Part shown: piece after piece, positions 34,592-44,497 of the stretch
Layout: every line of letters begins with the position of its first letter
Position numbering within the stretch: position 1 is the first letter of the stretch
Assembly (NCBI RefSeq): GCF_001278705.1
Contig: NZ_CP012600.1
Location: forward strand, 2,356,190-2,420,189
Direction of reading: 5' to 3'
Length of the DNA: 64,000 bases
Source: Bacillus gobiensis
Lineage (GTDB): Bacteria > Bacillota > Bacilli > Bacillales > Bacillaceae
Program-made: the position numbers and the translations under genes
The notes under the pieces: generated by a model
Database searches by the model: none
The model's input: the letters and a program-made list of their open reading frames with translations, nothing else
What the model was told of the DNA's origin: nothing

Positions 34592-37500
34592 ATCCGGTTT
34601 CGCTCTCCTCGGTTTTAGACGCTACATAGGCTGAAATGAAAGGTATTAAAAGCAATACCATTGTGATAACTGCCAATAGCGTAGTCCCCAATGCAAATAA
34701 ATTGCCTGTATCGTATTGTATTGAAATATAAACAGCAGAAACCGGATCATGAAAATCAAAGTTTGGCATAACAAGATCAATTAACGGCGCCGTAAAGAAC
34801 AGGATTAATCCTGCCGCTGCCAGCCACCCGACAATTGGAGTTAAAGTAAATGCCGTTTTTACAAGTGCAGAGCATGTAACCAATAGCAAAATGGTAAAAA
34901 CAGACCATTGAATCGCTTGATCATCCGAAAGTGTGTAGATATTTAAGCTAAACAGGCTGATCATTAGGCCGACAATGATATTTAATAACCCAAACAATGC
35001 TCCTCTCACCAGCAGCGGGGCATTTCGATAATACTGGCTGAAATATCCGATAAGCAGGCTGCTGATAAGCAAAATAATCAATATCACGACTGGAGGAACT
35101 TTCTGGGTGGTCTCTGAAGGAACCTCCCCGCTAATTTGCAATGGATTTGCCAAATAATCATAGACATATCCGTTATTTTGCCCATCAACCAACGTATTGC
35201 CTAGAATCCCATAGACATCTTGCCGGATAAGCTTTGTTGAATAAACGTTTTGCGCCCAGTTGCGATTCAATGTATCCGATTTTTCCTGGACATCATTGAC
35301 GCTTTGCTGAAGATTATTCGTATAATCAATGACTTCTTCTTGACGTTTAGATAATGAACTGATCGTATCTGATAATTCAAGCACTTCTTCTCCAATCGAA
35401 TCTTGCATCTGTACAACGATTGTTCCGCCTAAGCCTTCCCCTTGAACCACGGTTTCTGCCGCACCCGTCGCTTGAGCGGGGTTACTCAGCTGTTCGGCTA
35501 CACGGCCGGCACTCTCTGAAATCGCAGAAAGACTGTTCAAAATCTGTGTTTGTTCTTCACCAATGAAATTCTCATATCCATCAACAAATGAGGTCATTCC
35601 ATTAATAAAGCTGTCGATCTCTTCATTTGAAGTAAGCATATTGTTTTTTAAATCCTGCCAGCTTGTCTCTTCTTCTTGATTGATAAACAGAACAGATTTC
35701 ACCTTTTCCGACTGGTCATCAATTACTTTATTATTCTGTGATTCCGTCGATCTAGGGACAAACAATATATCATGATATTGGGAAAGATAGCCTGAGTACA
35801 ACATTAGATCGTTAATATTTCTGCTGTGCAATGGCATATCAAAATATTTTTTCAGCTCTTCCTTGCGGCTGTCGCTAAGTGAAGGTGAATTCAAAATGTC
35901 TCGTTCTTTGTTGTTAATGAATTGATAAATTTCTTTATAATCATCGTTTCTGATGTCAATTTGCTCGTTTACTTCTTTTTTGAGACGAACGATTTCGTTA
36001 TTCTTCTCATCAATTTGTTCTGTCAAATTTGTAATCGTCTCTTTTTGTTCATTTATGTTTTCTTCCAATACGCCTTTATCAGCAAGCAATTTGTTAACAT
36101 TCTCAAGGGCATTCTTTTTGTCCGTTTCAATCACTTCGATCGTTTTTAAAAGGTCGTTGATATATTTTTTAAGCTCTTCGTTATTGCCGCTGTCATCGCC
36201 GAGCTTTTGGTTTATCTCAGTAACAGCTTGATCGATGCTTCCTTTAAAAGCTACAAGCTTGGTTTGGAGATCAGTTATTTCTTGATCGTTTTGCCCATTT
36301 TTCTTCGCTTCAAGCTCTGTAACCATAGACTGAATGCTTTGCGAAACATGACTCAATTGATCCAACTGATCACTTACATCCGGCACTTCCCATCCAGGGG
36401 GATCTGGTGAAGGATTATTTTCATCTTTATTTCCGGTTTCTGAATCTTGTGGTCCAGTTTCTTCATTTCCGCTTCCAGAATCTCCTGTTGCGGAAGCTTC
36501 TGTTCCTTCAATACTCGCGGGATCCAGCTCTGCTCCATCACCATTACTTTCCTCAGGCTCTTCCGGGTATTTGTTTTTTGGTTCTTCTGTCGGGTATTGA
36601 AGCTCCTGCCTTATTGGCAGAATTGTATTTTGAATCATTGTGAGCATGTACTGATTTGACGCGTGTTGATAATCGTTAATGAGCTGGCTTTGAATATCTC
36701 TAATCCCGCTTTGCTGCCGGGGAATTTGTGCTTCTCGAACATTTCGGAAGTTAGACATCACATCTGTTGTATGCCCTAATTGTGTCTGCAGCCCCCTCAC
36801 GTTCGAGGTGAGTGAATTCATTTGAGTCGTAAATTGGTTTGACATTTGCTGCTGCTTCTCTGAAATCTCTTGCAGGCTTGTCTTAATTTGCGCTTCGTTC
36901 TCTGACTGTGAACTTAGCAATACCTCTCGCAGATTTTGCTGATATTCTTTGTATTGGTCCACGTTTTTAACAAATTCAGAAAGCTCTTCCTTCGCTTGAT
37001 CTGTATTGTTTTTCCTTTCTTCTTTTGAAGCATCCGCACTTTCCATAGTATCTTTCAAAGTATTGATCATTTGCTGCTGCTGTTCGACTTCTCCGGCTAG
37101 ATTAGTAGAGCTCGGTTTGTAAAAGCCTGTCATCGCATTCAGAAATTCGGCTTCTTTTGAGACAATTTTATCAAACTCATTTCTGACATTTTCAATCTCT
37201 TGTGATACATAGCTCCAATAAAGAGTGGACATCTGCTGATTCATTGACTTTTGGGCATCTTCCAGCTCTCTTTGTACTCTTTCTTTATTGACTGCATCCA
37301 GCCTTTCTTGGATAGCGAATCCGACTGTTGCCTTTTGTGGATGTTCTTTATTATAGCTTAAGATATTCTTTGAGAAATCAGACGGAATATATATGACAGC
37401 ATCGTAATTTCTGTTTGCGAGTCCGTTTTCGGCCGCACTGCGACCCAGCATTGCCCAATCGTAGTCCGGCCGGCCTGAAAGAACTTGAGCAACCTCCCCT

Positions 37501-37688
37501 CCAAATCGAATCGTTTCCTTTTCCTCATCTACGCCCGCATCCTCATTAACTATGGCAATGCTGCGGGTGGCCTGGTTGGTTTGCTTCATTGGATCTTCCC
37601 CAATAAACTGGAAAAACAGGGAAGGGACAAGCAAGATAATGACCATTGTACAAATGATTTTTATCATGCTTTTTCTTTGTTCCGTCAT
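34581..37688 (-). CDS. yueB: Type VII secretion membrane protein YueB (EsaA)
   Basis: 1035-residue EsaA/YueB protein. One N-terminal membrane segment (residues about 8-30) is followed by an extracellular region of some 820 residues with coiled coils (for example residues 200-300 and 480-600) and a low-complexity Glu/Pro/Ser stretch (about residues 380-450), then about five C-terminal membrane segments. B. subtilis YueB is the receptor for phage SPP1 and the Ser/Glu-rich ectodomain is the variable part. ATG 37688 overlaps the stop of the ATPase gene by four bases (ATGA); the longer frame to 37715 is rejected. Confidence 0.93.
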   Translation of the reverse strand: MTEQRKSMIKIICTMVIILLVPSLFFQFIGEDPMKQTNQATRSIAIVNEDAGVDEEKETIRFGGEVAQVLSGRPDYDWAMLGRSAAENGLANRNYDAVIYIPSDFSKNILSYNKEHPQKATVGFAIQERLDAVNKERVQRELEDAQKSMNQQMSTLYWSYVSQEIENVRNEFDKIVSKEAEFLNAMTGFYKPSSTNLAGEVEQQQQMINTLKDTMESADASKEERKNNTDQAKEELSEFVKNVDQYKEYQQNLREVLLSSQSENEAQIKTSLQEISEKQQQMSNQFTTQMNSLTSNVRGLQTQLGHTTDVMSNFRNVREAQIPRQQSGIRDIQSQLINDYQHASNQYMLTMIQNTILPIRQELQYPTEEPKNKYPEEPEESNGDGAELDPASIEGTEASATGDSGSGNEETGPQDSETGNKDENNPSPDPPGWEVPDVSDQLDQLSHVSQSIQSMVTELEAKKNGQNDQEITDLQTKLVAFKGSIDQAVTEINQKLGDDSGNNEELKKYINDLLKTIEVIETDKKNALENVNKLLADKGVLEENINEQKETITNLTEQIDEKNNEIVRLKKEVNEQIDIRNDDYKEIYQFINNKERDILNSPSLSDSRKEELKKYFDMPLHSRNINDLMLYSGYLSQYHDILFVPRSTESQNNKVIDDQSEKVKSVLFINQEEETSWQDLKNNMLTSNEEIDSFINGMTSFVDGYENFIGEEQTQILNSLSAISESAGRVAEQLSNPAQATGAAETVVQGEGLGGTIVVQMQDSIGEEVLELSDTISSLSKRQEEVIDYTNNLQQSVNDVQEKSDTLNRNWAQNVYSTKLIRQDVYGILGNTLVDGQNNGYVYDYLANPLQISGEVPSETTQKVPPVVILIILLISSLLIGYFSQYYRNAPLLVRGALFGLLNIIVGLMISLFSLNIYTLSDDQAIQWSVFTILLLVTCSALVKTAFTLTPIVGWLAAAGLILFFTAPLIDLVMPNFDFHDPVSAVYISIQYDTGNLFALGTTLLAVITMVLLLIPFISAYVASKTEESETGYEA

Positions 37689-40600
37689 ATGGCTTTCTTC
37701 CTCTCTTTTGAACATAAAGGAATTTGTATCTTTCTCTCTTTCCCATTTTCGATTAAATAGCCATATCCGGGCTGAATCTCGGTTTCCTGGCGATCATATG
37801 GCAGTGGGATCATGTTTTGATCTGATTTCTTCATGAGCAGCACTGCTTGTCTTACCTGCTTCACTTCTGTGGTCAAAGAATCGTAGCCCTTTGAAAATTC
37901 GCTTGCATTTCCTGAGACAATCAGATGAAAGCCAAGATGGGCATATGATCTTATAAAAGATGTAATTTTATCCTGTATGGAAGCATCAATTGACTGTTGA
38001 AACCTTCCAAACCCGTCGATGACCAAAACGATGGAAGCGAATGAAAGATTTTGCACTTCTCTCTGCTGAACTGCCTCCAAATACATTGCTTCACGCGTTT
38101 TGAATACTTCTTCATTTTGAGTAAGCCATTCTTTCATTTCTTCTTTCGTGTCGATATTATTTATTTTTTCTTCCTGTGTAAACTCAGTCAATCCCCGGTC
38201 AATGCTGTCAAATACGCCAATTTGCTGAGTATCCCCGTCCAGAAGATATCTTAGCATCAGCTTTATGACATTCGTTTTTCCTTTTTGGGTCTGTCCCATT
38301 ACAATACAATGCTTGGTTTTTGCAAGAGCCATATATACTGGCTGAACCGACTCTTCATCCAGCCCCAAAGGAATAAAGCCGTATTCTTTTCGACTAGGGA
38401 CATAATTCTCTTCAAAGTCATACATTGATAACTCGGAAGGGAGCATTGGAATAGCTTTTGGCTTTTCTCTGTCTTCATATGTCATTCTTATTTGCTGAAC
38501 CTGAGCCTTTAGTTCATCGAATAACTCGATGTCATCATCCGCTTCAACAGGCAGGAAGACTTGGGCAAAATAGGATGCGTCCTTTTTAATAATTACCCTT
38601 CCCGGAATCGGTTCTAGGCTGAATTTCGGTTTTCCGATGACTCCGTAAGCTTCTGTTTGATCCATTAAGTAATGAACAATTTTCGTTTTCAAATTGTTCA
38701 TTAATGATTGGCGAACGGCATTTACCCTTGTTGCGCTTACGATCAAATAGATACCTAACGATTGTCCGTCCCTTGAAAATTTAATAAATTCCTGCTCGTA
38801 ATCATACATTTCTTCTTTGACAACATCGAAGTTATCCAACACTAGAAAAATAATCGGAAGCTCGTCTTCAGCAAGAGCATTGTACAATTTAATATGGCTC
38901 ATTTCCTTTTGGCGAAACAATTTTTTTCTGTGCTCTATTTCGTCTTTAACAAACCGCATAAACTTCTCCATTTTCCTCTTTTGGTCCAAAAGGAAATAGT
39001 CTGCGGTATGCGGAAGCTGAGCAAGAGGCAAAAGGGATCCGTTGCCAAAATCAAAAATATAGTAATGCAGCTCTTCTGGAGAGTACTCTTCAGCAAAGCT
39101 CATTAAAAGCGTCGTTACAGTTATCGATTTTCCGTAACCGGAAGATCCGAAAATGCCGATATTCCCATCCTCCATTATCTGATATGGATAAGGCGCTTGC
39201 TTTTGCAGATCCGGTTCATCTACATATGCAATGTGGAATACTTCTTTTTTATTAGATTTGTAGAGCATCTTAGAAATTCTTTCTTCCAACGGAGGCAGCC
39301 ATGGGCTCGGAAGCCTCTTAATACCTAATTCTGACTGAACCCGTTCGATCTCTTCTGTCACTGCTTCTATTTCGATCTGTGAATTTTTTTGGGATTGAGA
39401 TTCAGCAGTGACACCAGATAAAGGAATTAATCCTGTATCCGTCACAATCGCGATCTCATCTTCAGTTCCTGTTCTATCTTCCATATAGGGCGCGCCGCTC
39501 CAAGCCGATTGAAAGAGCTCATATACCTCATTATTTCCGACCTGCAAATATCCGCGGCCGGTTACTGTAATAGAAGCTGCATCGCTGTTTTTTAATATTT
39601 CTTTACTATCCTGCGCGTCTTGAACCTTAAGGGCTATCTTAAATCTGGAATTGCTCCAAATTTGATTATCGATAATTCCTCCCGGCTTCTGCGTGGCAAG
39701 AATCAAATGGACACCGAGACTGCGTCCAATCCTTGCCGCACTGACCAATTCACGGATAAATTCCGGCTCCTCGTTTTTTAATTCTGCAAATTCATCTGAT
39801 ATTAAAAAGAGGTGCGGCATGGCTTCTTGCGCAATTTTTTCCTTGTAAAGCTTCGTATAGTCGTTAATATGGTTCACCTTGAATTGATCAAAGAGCCTCT
39901 GCCTTTTTTTCAATTCACTTTTTATGCTGGCAAGCGCCCGTATACTGAAATTTTTGCTTCCTTCAATATTCGTAATGGTCCCAAGCAAATGCGGAATATT
40001 TTTAAAAGGCTGAGCCATTCCGCCGCCTTTATAGTCAATTAGCAGAAACGCAACTTCATGGGGGTGAAAATGTACAGCTAAAGAAAGAAGATACGTTTGC
40101 AAAAATTCACTCTTTCCGGAACCAGTCGTTCCCGCCAGCAATCCGTGCGGGCCATGTGCCTTTTCGTGAAGGTTTAAATATACAAGATCATCTTTTCCTT
40201 TATATCCAATTGGAACAGAAAGCGACTTCGCCGATTCACTGCTTGCCCATTTTTCCTTAATGCCAATTTCGTTTACGTCTCTCGTATGGAAGAGCTCTAA
40301 AAAAGAAACCATGTTTGGAATCGAATTTGTCATTCCAACTAAATGATTGAGCGTTCTGAGCGTTCTTGAAAATGTTTCATTACCTTTCTTGCTATGTTGA
40401 TCAAGAGCAAACGGAATTTGTACCGCTTTTTTCTGTTCGATTAAAATATCTCCTTCGCGATCATTAATATAACGAACGAGTGTATAAATATGCTCAGGCA
40501 GGCTTTCTTTCGTATCAGCTGCCATAATCATGGAGAGGCCAAGATTTTTCGGTTCCCCCTCAAGGTATTCCAATATGACGTGCTCAGAAATCAGCTGATA

Positions 40601-42175
40601 ATTTGTAATGATAAATACAAAATGCGGCTTAAATAGCAATTTCTCTTTATCATCCTCTAAATCACGCTCTCTCAACGTTTCATAGACGGAAGACAGGATT
40701 TGGTCTCTCGTCTGTTCATTATAAATAAAGCCCTTGGCATAGGAATTTGGCAGCTGAAAATGAGGCAGCCACTTCATCCACTCCCAATCTTTATATTCAT
40801 TCTCATCAAAAATAAAGATCAAGCGGAGATCGTGATAGCTGTGAAAAAATGCAAGTTGCCCGATCAGCTGGTGAAGCTCATTTTTTACAATTGACTCTTT
40901 CCCTACAACTCCCATAGGCCCTTCTGCTAAATTGACAGTAACGGGAACGTTTTTCACTTTTTTATAGACTTTTTCCATTTTTTGTGTTTTTTCTAACAGC
41001 TCATCCGTATCACGATGAGCAAGATCTCCGCCATTCATAGAAATCTGATAGCTGGCTTCGACATCTCCTGTGCCGAGACGAATTTGCAGAAAATCGGCAC
41101 TTTCCAATGATTTTTCCCAAATACGGCTGTCTATTTCCTTGGTTAAAAATTTCATACGTTCAAAACGGGGGAAATGGAAGGAAAGGACACTTTTTTGTTT
41201 GTCTGACAGCTCCTGCAATTCTTTCCGCTTATTTTCCAAATACAGCTTGTAAACTCTTTTCCGCTTTTCTTCCCGCTGTTTTTTCTGCGTTCTTTCTCTA
41301 AAATATTGTGCTGAAGACGTAATTAAGGTCGTAATGAACATCATGATCGAGACAATTATAAAGATTCCTCTTGGCTGGAGAAGGGCAACGATCCCAATGA
41401 CAATCAGCATGACTAATGGAGGCATGATGATAATCCAAAAGCTTCTGCCTTCATAATCATTTTCTTGATACGGAAACGTAAATGTCACTTTTTCCTTTGG
41501 AAGTTCATATATCATACGTGGAGTTCTTCGAAAAAGCGGGTATTTCTTCTTCATCTCTGAGCTTGGTTTCATCGATCTTTCCAAAGTGGTTTCATAAGGT
41601 TCATAACTGACAACTTCCAGCAAATCATTTTCAATTAATTTAAATACTGTAAATTCCCAGAACAGCTCATCTCCGCTTTCAATTGGAGCAGGTGCGGTAC
41701 ACTTTATTCCGTTTACATACACCTCTTGATTCTCAGGAAGAACGTGCCATCTTCCGTTCGTATGCAGGAGGGAAAATCCCCCTTTTTCTGCAGAAAATAG
41801 CGGGCTCGTCCCTTTATAAAAGCTGGCTTTTTCTTTATCATCTGTCGAAAAACGAATGTCCTTCTTGTCCCCTAAATAGTAAAGAGACGTTTCAGCCTTG
41901 TCTTCCGTCAGAATGATGGTCATTTGTTTATTCTTATTTTTCAGCAAAAAAGGCTGGTTCTCCGTTATACTCCCCAGAGATTCTTCTCCTTCAAACAGAT
42001 AATATCCGTCACTGCTATTATTTGGTTCTAAAGTAATGATTCCTTTTTCGAACGGAAAGCTTCGGATTGTGATTGTCTGCTGTAAATCAGGACCTATGGT
42101 GTAAGTTCGCGCAGGCTTCTGAGTTAATTTTATAGATTGATAGCCTTGGTCGTTGAAAACCCATAGCAGATCCAT
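37685..42175 (-). CDS. yukB: Type VII secretion ATPase YukBA (EssC)
   Basis: 1496-residue FtsK/SpoIIIE-type motor, near the B. subtilis 1495. Order: two N-terminal FHA-like domains (residues 1-200), two membrane segments (about 240-285), then three ATPase domains with Walker A GTTGSGKSE (about 683), GSSGYGKS (about 1012) and GQTQKGKT (about 1297). Walker B motifs are LISDEFAELK, IIFLVLDNFD and IVLVIDGFG; only the first keeps a classical DE pair, consistent with the first domain being the main hydrolase. Start 42175 has AGGAGGGAG. Powers export of YukE and any LXG toxins. Confidence 0.95.
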   Translation of the reverse strand: MDLLWVFNDQGYQSIKLTQKPARTYTIGPDLQQTITIRSFPFEKGIITLEPNNSSDGYYLFEGEESLGSITENQPFLLKNKNKQMTIILTEDKAETSLYYLGDKKDIRFSTDDKEKASFYKGTSPLFSAEKGGFSLLHTNGRWHVLPENQEVYVNGIKCTAPAPIESGDELFWEFTVFKLIENDLLEVVSYEPYETTLERSMKPSSEMKKKYPLFRRTPRMIYELPKEKVTFTFPYQENDYEGRSFWIIIMPPLVMLIVIGIVALLQPRGIFIIVSIMMFITTLITSSAQYFRERTQKKQREEKRKRVYKLYLENKRKELQELSDKQKSVLSFHFPRFERMKFLTKEIDSRIWEKSLESADFLQIRLGTGDVEASYQISMNGGDLAHRDTDELLEKTQKMEKVYKKVKNVPVTVNLAEGPMGVVGKESIVKNELHQLIGQLAFFHSYHDLRLIFIFDENEYKDWEWMKWLPHFQLPNSYAKGFIYNEQTRDQILSSVYETLRERDLEDDKEKLLFKPHFVFIITNYQLISEHVILEYLEGEPKNLGLSMIMAADTKESLPEHIYTLVRYINDREGDILIEQKKAVQIPFALDQHSKKGNETFSRTLRTLNHLVGMTNSIPNMVSFLELFHTRDVNEIGIKEKWASSESAKSLSVPIGYKGKDDLVYLNLHEKAHGPHGLLAGTTGSGKSEFLQTYLLSLAVHFHPHEVAFLLIDYKGGGMAQPFKNIPHLLGTITNIEGSKNFSIRALASIKSELKKRQRLFDQFKVNHINDYTKLYKEKIAQEAMPHLFLISDEFAELKNEEPEFIRELVSAARIGRSLGVHLILATQKPGGIIDNQIWSNSRFKIALKVQDAQDSKEILKNSDAASITVTGRGYLQVGNNEVYELFQSAWSGAPYMEDRTGTEDEIAIVTDTGLIPLSGVTAESQSQKNSQIEIEAVTEEIERVQSELGIKRLPSPWLPPLEERISKMLYKSNKKEVFHIAYVDEPDLQKQAPYPYQIMEDGNIGIFGSSGYGKSITVTTLLMSFAEEYSPEELHYYIFDFGNGSLLPLAQLPHTADYFLLDQKRKMEKFMRFVKDEIEHRKKLFRQKEMSHIKLYNALAEDELPIIFLVLDNFDVVKEEMYDYEQEFIKFSRDGQSLGIYLIVSATRVNAVRQSLMNNLKTKIVHYLMDQTEAYGVIGKPKFSLEPIPGRVIIKKDASYFAQVFLPVEADDDIELFDELKAQVQQIRMTYEDREKPKAIPMLPSELSMYDFEENYVPSRKEYGFIPLGLDEESVQPVYMALAKTKHCIVMGQTQKGKTNVIKLMLRYLLDGDTQQIGVFDSIDRGLTEFTQEEKINNIDTKEEMKEWLTQNEEVFKTREAMYLEAVQQREVQNLSFASIVLVIDGFGRFQQSIDASIQDKITSFIRSYAHLGFHLIVSGNASEFSKGYDSLTTEVKQVRQAVLLMKKSDQNMIPLPYDRQETEIQPGYGYLIENGKERKIQIPLCSKERKKAI

Positions 42176-42259
42176 GTGTCTCCCTCCTGAAAAAAACCCT
42201 TTTAGTCGTTGATGGTTTTCCCTATTTATCAAATAGATTCTATATATTTTTATGGTAAT

Positions 42260-43489
42260 TTAGTTGTTGTTGCCGGAATCCTGCTGATTTTCCGCTGCTG
42301 AATCATTGGATCCATCAGACTGCTCTCCCTCAGTTTGCTGCTCTTCCAATTCATTTCGATACTCTTGCAGTTCGCCTTCAATCTGTTTCACTTGCTGCTC
42401 CTTCTCTTGACTATCCAGCTCGCTGCTTGCCATAATTTCCTTTTGATAGTTAATAAGTCCATATGCAATCAGATCTCTATCCTCCAGCATACGTGCAATA
42501 TCAATTGCTTCCTTGTTCTTCCCCCTGCCGATATTAATCCAGTACATAAAATATTGAGGGTCAGCTTGGAGCGTTAAGGTGTTTTCAATATTGCCCCTTT
42601 GTTCTTCGGTTAAAGATACTGTAACAATATACGAACGGGCGAGCTGATATTGGACGCCCTGCGGCATGCTTCTTTCATCATATTTTGATAGTTCGTTAAT
42701 TACTTCGCTGTACTGATTGTTTAAGAAAAGCCTGTTACTTTCGACATATGCCTCTTGTCTCGGAATGGCAAAAAATAAAGAATAAAAGGAGTAGATAATG
42801 GCAGGAACAAGCAGTACAATAAGCCCAATTCCAATATACTTTTGCATACTCCATTTCTTTTTTGGGATGTGCAAAAGCAATTTTTCTTCGGCTTCGATTT
42901 CTTCTATCTTTTCTTTAATATACTCAAGAAGTTCCGTTTCGTTTTTTTTGGATAGGATTTCTTTGGCTGTTTCAGAAAGTTTTAATGTTTCATAGTATTT
43001 TAAATAGTCATGAAAGGGATATTTTTCATCCACCGAAAGTGCTATGAGCGCTTTCATCTCATTCATCAGGCGATCATGGTCAGTTTCATAGGGAGGAATG
43101 CTTTCTGTCACGCCATAATGCAAAAAAGCAGGTGTAAGACTATGGTCAAACACGATATTTTCCGGTGCAATAATCAAATGGAGCCTTTCCATTGAATGCT
43201 CCTGTACTTTTTTAACAAGCTGATAAGCAAATCGCCATTTGCTCTTTTGATCTTTCCTTTTAAGAATACGGTAATTTTGATATGTAGAAGGGGGATGAAT
43301 GGTGACAAGCAACTCATCATCAGTTAGTTCTATTTTTTTCTCAAAAGCAGGGTCTACTTCCTTTATCATGGTTGCTTCCAAACCATCCAGAAGCTTGATT
43401 TTTTCGCGTTGAAAGGTGAAGGTATAGCCTTCATTTTCGTTCATAACTGCATCTATTTGTTCTTCGAGATATGTTTTTTTATCTTCCAT
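42260..43489 (-). CDS. yukC: Type VII secretion protein YukC (EssB)
   Basis: 409-residue EssB component. The N-terminal 210 residues form a cytoplasmic pseudokinase-like domain without catalytic motifs, a single membrane segment follows (IGIGLIVLLVPAIIYSFYSLFF, about 218-240) and the extracytoplasmic part ends in a Glu/Gln/Asn-rich tail. Shorter than B. subtilis YukC (451), mainly in the tail. It bridges YukBA and YueB in the secretion complex. Confidence 0.92.
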   Translation of the reverse strand: MEDKKTYLEEQIDAVMNENEGYTFTFQREKIKLLDGLEATMIKEVDPAFEKKIELTDDELLVTIHPPSTYQNYRILKRKDQKSKWRFAYQLVKKVQEHSMERLHLIIAPENIVFDHSLTPAFLHYGVTESIPPYETDHDRLMNEMKALIALSVDEKYPFHDYLKYYETLKLSETAKEILSKKNETELLEYIKEKIEEIEAEEKLLLHIPKKKWSMQKYIGIGLIVLLVPAIIYSFYSLFFAIPRQEAYVESNRLFLNNQYSEVINELSKYDERSMPQGVQYQLARSYIVTVSLTEEQRGNIENTLTLQADPQYFMYWINIGRGKNKEAIDIARMLEDRDLIAYGLINYQKEIMASSELDSQEKEQQVKQIEGELQEYRNELEEQQTEGEQSDGSNDSAAENQQDSGNNN

Positions 43490-43504
43490 TCCATTCGGAC
43501 TCCC

Positions 43505-43744
43505 TCATAAAATTTCCACTCGGTCCCCTGTCGTAATACCGCATTCAGACATCGTTCTTTCCCCCGGAAACACTTGTTCTTTATTGATAATTCTTACCCA
43601 GCAGCCTTCACGCGGAGGAATCGAAATTTGTTTTGTCTGCCATACAATATCAATGACATTCTTAATCGAATGATAATTTGACAGCCTGATATCGAATGGA
43701 TCACCGCTGTAGTTCTTCAAATCTATCGTAATCTCAATATACAT
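43505..43744 (-). CDS. yukD: Type VII secretion ubiquitin-like protein YukD (EsaB)
   Basis: 79-residue protein, exactly the B. subtilis YukD length, with a ubiquitin-like beta-grasp pattern (MYIEITIDLKN ... VFPGERTMSECGITTGDRVEIL). Start at 43744; a longer frame to 43783 is rejected. It lacks a C-terminal Gly-Gly, so it is not a conjugated modifier. Cytoplasmic regulatory component of the secretion system. Confidence 0.93.
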   Translation of the reverse strand: MYIEITIDLKNYSGDPFDIRLSNYHSIKNVIDIVWQTKQISIPPREGCWVRIINKEQVFPGERTMSECGITTGDRVEIL

Positions 43745-43771
43745 AGTTTTCCACACTCCGAAACGAAAGAA

Positions 43772-43801
43772 GAGCGCCGTCATGTTATGAATTAGGCGCT
43801 C
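43772..43801 (-). terminator. Hairpin between yukE and yukD
   Basis: 7-bp arms GAGCGCC/GGCGCTC with a 16-base loop, followed on the minus strand by a T-rich tract. It probably is a partial terminator that leaves the secreted YukE in excess over the machinery. Confidence 0.55.
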
Positions 43802-43829
43802 CTTTTATTCTTCAATTCATTCTAAATGA

Positions 43830-44123
43830 CTAGCCGCGAATTTGCGACGCGATACCTTGGTCAGTATCTCTAAGTGTTTTCGCAGTGCTGTCAAGCTGGC
43901 GGGATACATCAGCAAGCAGCTGGGCCATTTGTTTGAAAGAAGGCTCTAATTCTTCATATTGCTGAGCAAACGCTCTGCTTGATTCACCTTCCCATTCATC
44001 TTGGAGCTGGCCGATCAAGTTTCTAAGAACTCCGATTTGCTCCTCAACTTTACCGCTTTCTTCCTGATACCTCTGCGCTTTTTCTTCTAATTGTTCCGGA
44101 GTGACACGAATGATTCCTGACAT
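43830..44123 (-). CDS. yukE: WXG100 secreted protein YukE (EsxA)
   Basis: 97-residue WXG100 protein exported by the type VII system. It forms a helical hairpin with the WEG turn at residues 44-46 (DEWEGESS). The C-terminal IASQIRG resembles IANQIRG of B. subtilis YukE. Start ATG 44123 has AAAGGAGG. It is first in the operon behind a consensus-like SigA promoter. Confidence 0.95.
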   Translation of the reverse strand: MSGIIRVTPEQLEEKAQRYQEESGKVEEQIGVLRNLIGQLQDEWEGESSRAFAQQYEELEPSFKQMAQLLADVSRQLDSTAKTLRDTDQGIASQIRG

Positions 44124-44177
44124 ATTTCATCCTCCTTTGTTAATATGTAGCATGGTTATAATTAACAATACGTCTTT

Positions 44178-44207
44178 ATTATAAAAACATGTCGAAAAGC
44201 CAGTCAA
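44178..44207 (-). promoter_or_regulatory. SigA-type promoter of the yukE operon
   Basis: Minus strand: -35 TTGACT (44207-44202), 18-base spacer, -10 TATAAT (44183-44178). The predicted leader is about 48 bases. Confidence 0.7.
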
Positions 44208-44254
44208 ACTAATATGTTTTATTTCTTAAAAATAAGTATTTTAGATTAGTTAAT

Positions 44255-44282
44255 TATGAAAATATTTGTGATTATTTTCATA
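44255..44282. promoter_or_regulatory. Perfect inverted repeat in the yukE-adeR intergenic region
   Basis: 10-bp arms TATGAAAATA/TATTTTCATA separated by 8 bases, about 50 bases upstream of the yukE -35 and 215 bases before adeR. Possible operator for either gene. The remainder of 44124-44497 is very AT-rich with no ORF. Confidence 0.4.
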
Positions 44283-44497
44283 TAATAGGTAATATAGCAT
44301 ATGTTTTACCGAAGTAATTTTCGAAGAAATTCCCACTTTTTTTGTTTCTATTTTTCATAAACTTACTATTTATTAGTCTAATTTATTATTTTTATTGTTT
44401 TACCTTCTTACTTTCTTCATAATATATATAAAATCAGATGTATCAGCTTCTGCAGGTACTTCCTGATGTTTAATATCTTTAATAAGCGGTGAATGTC

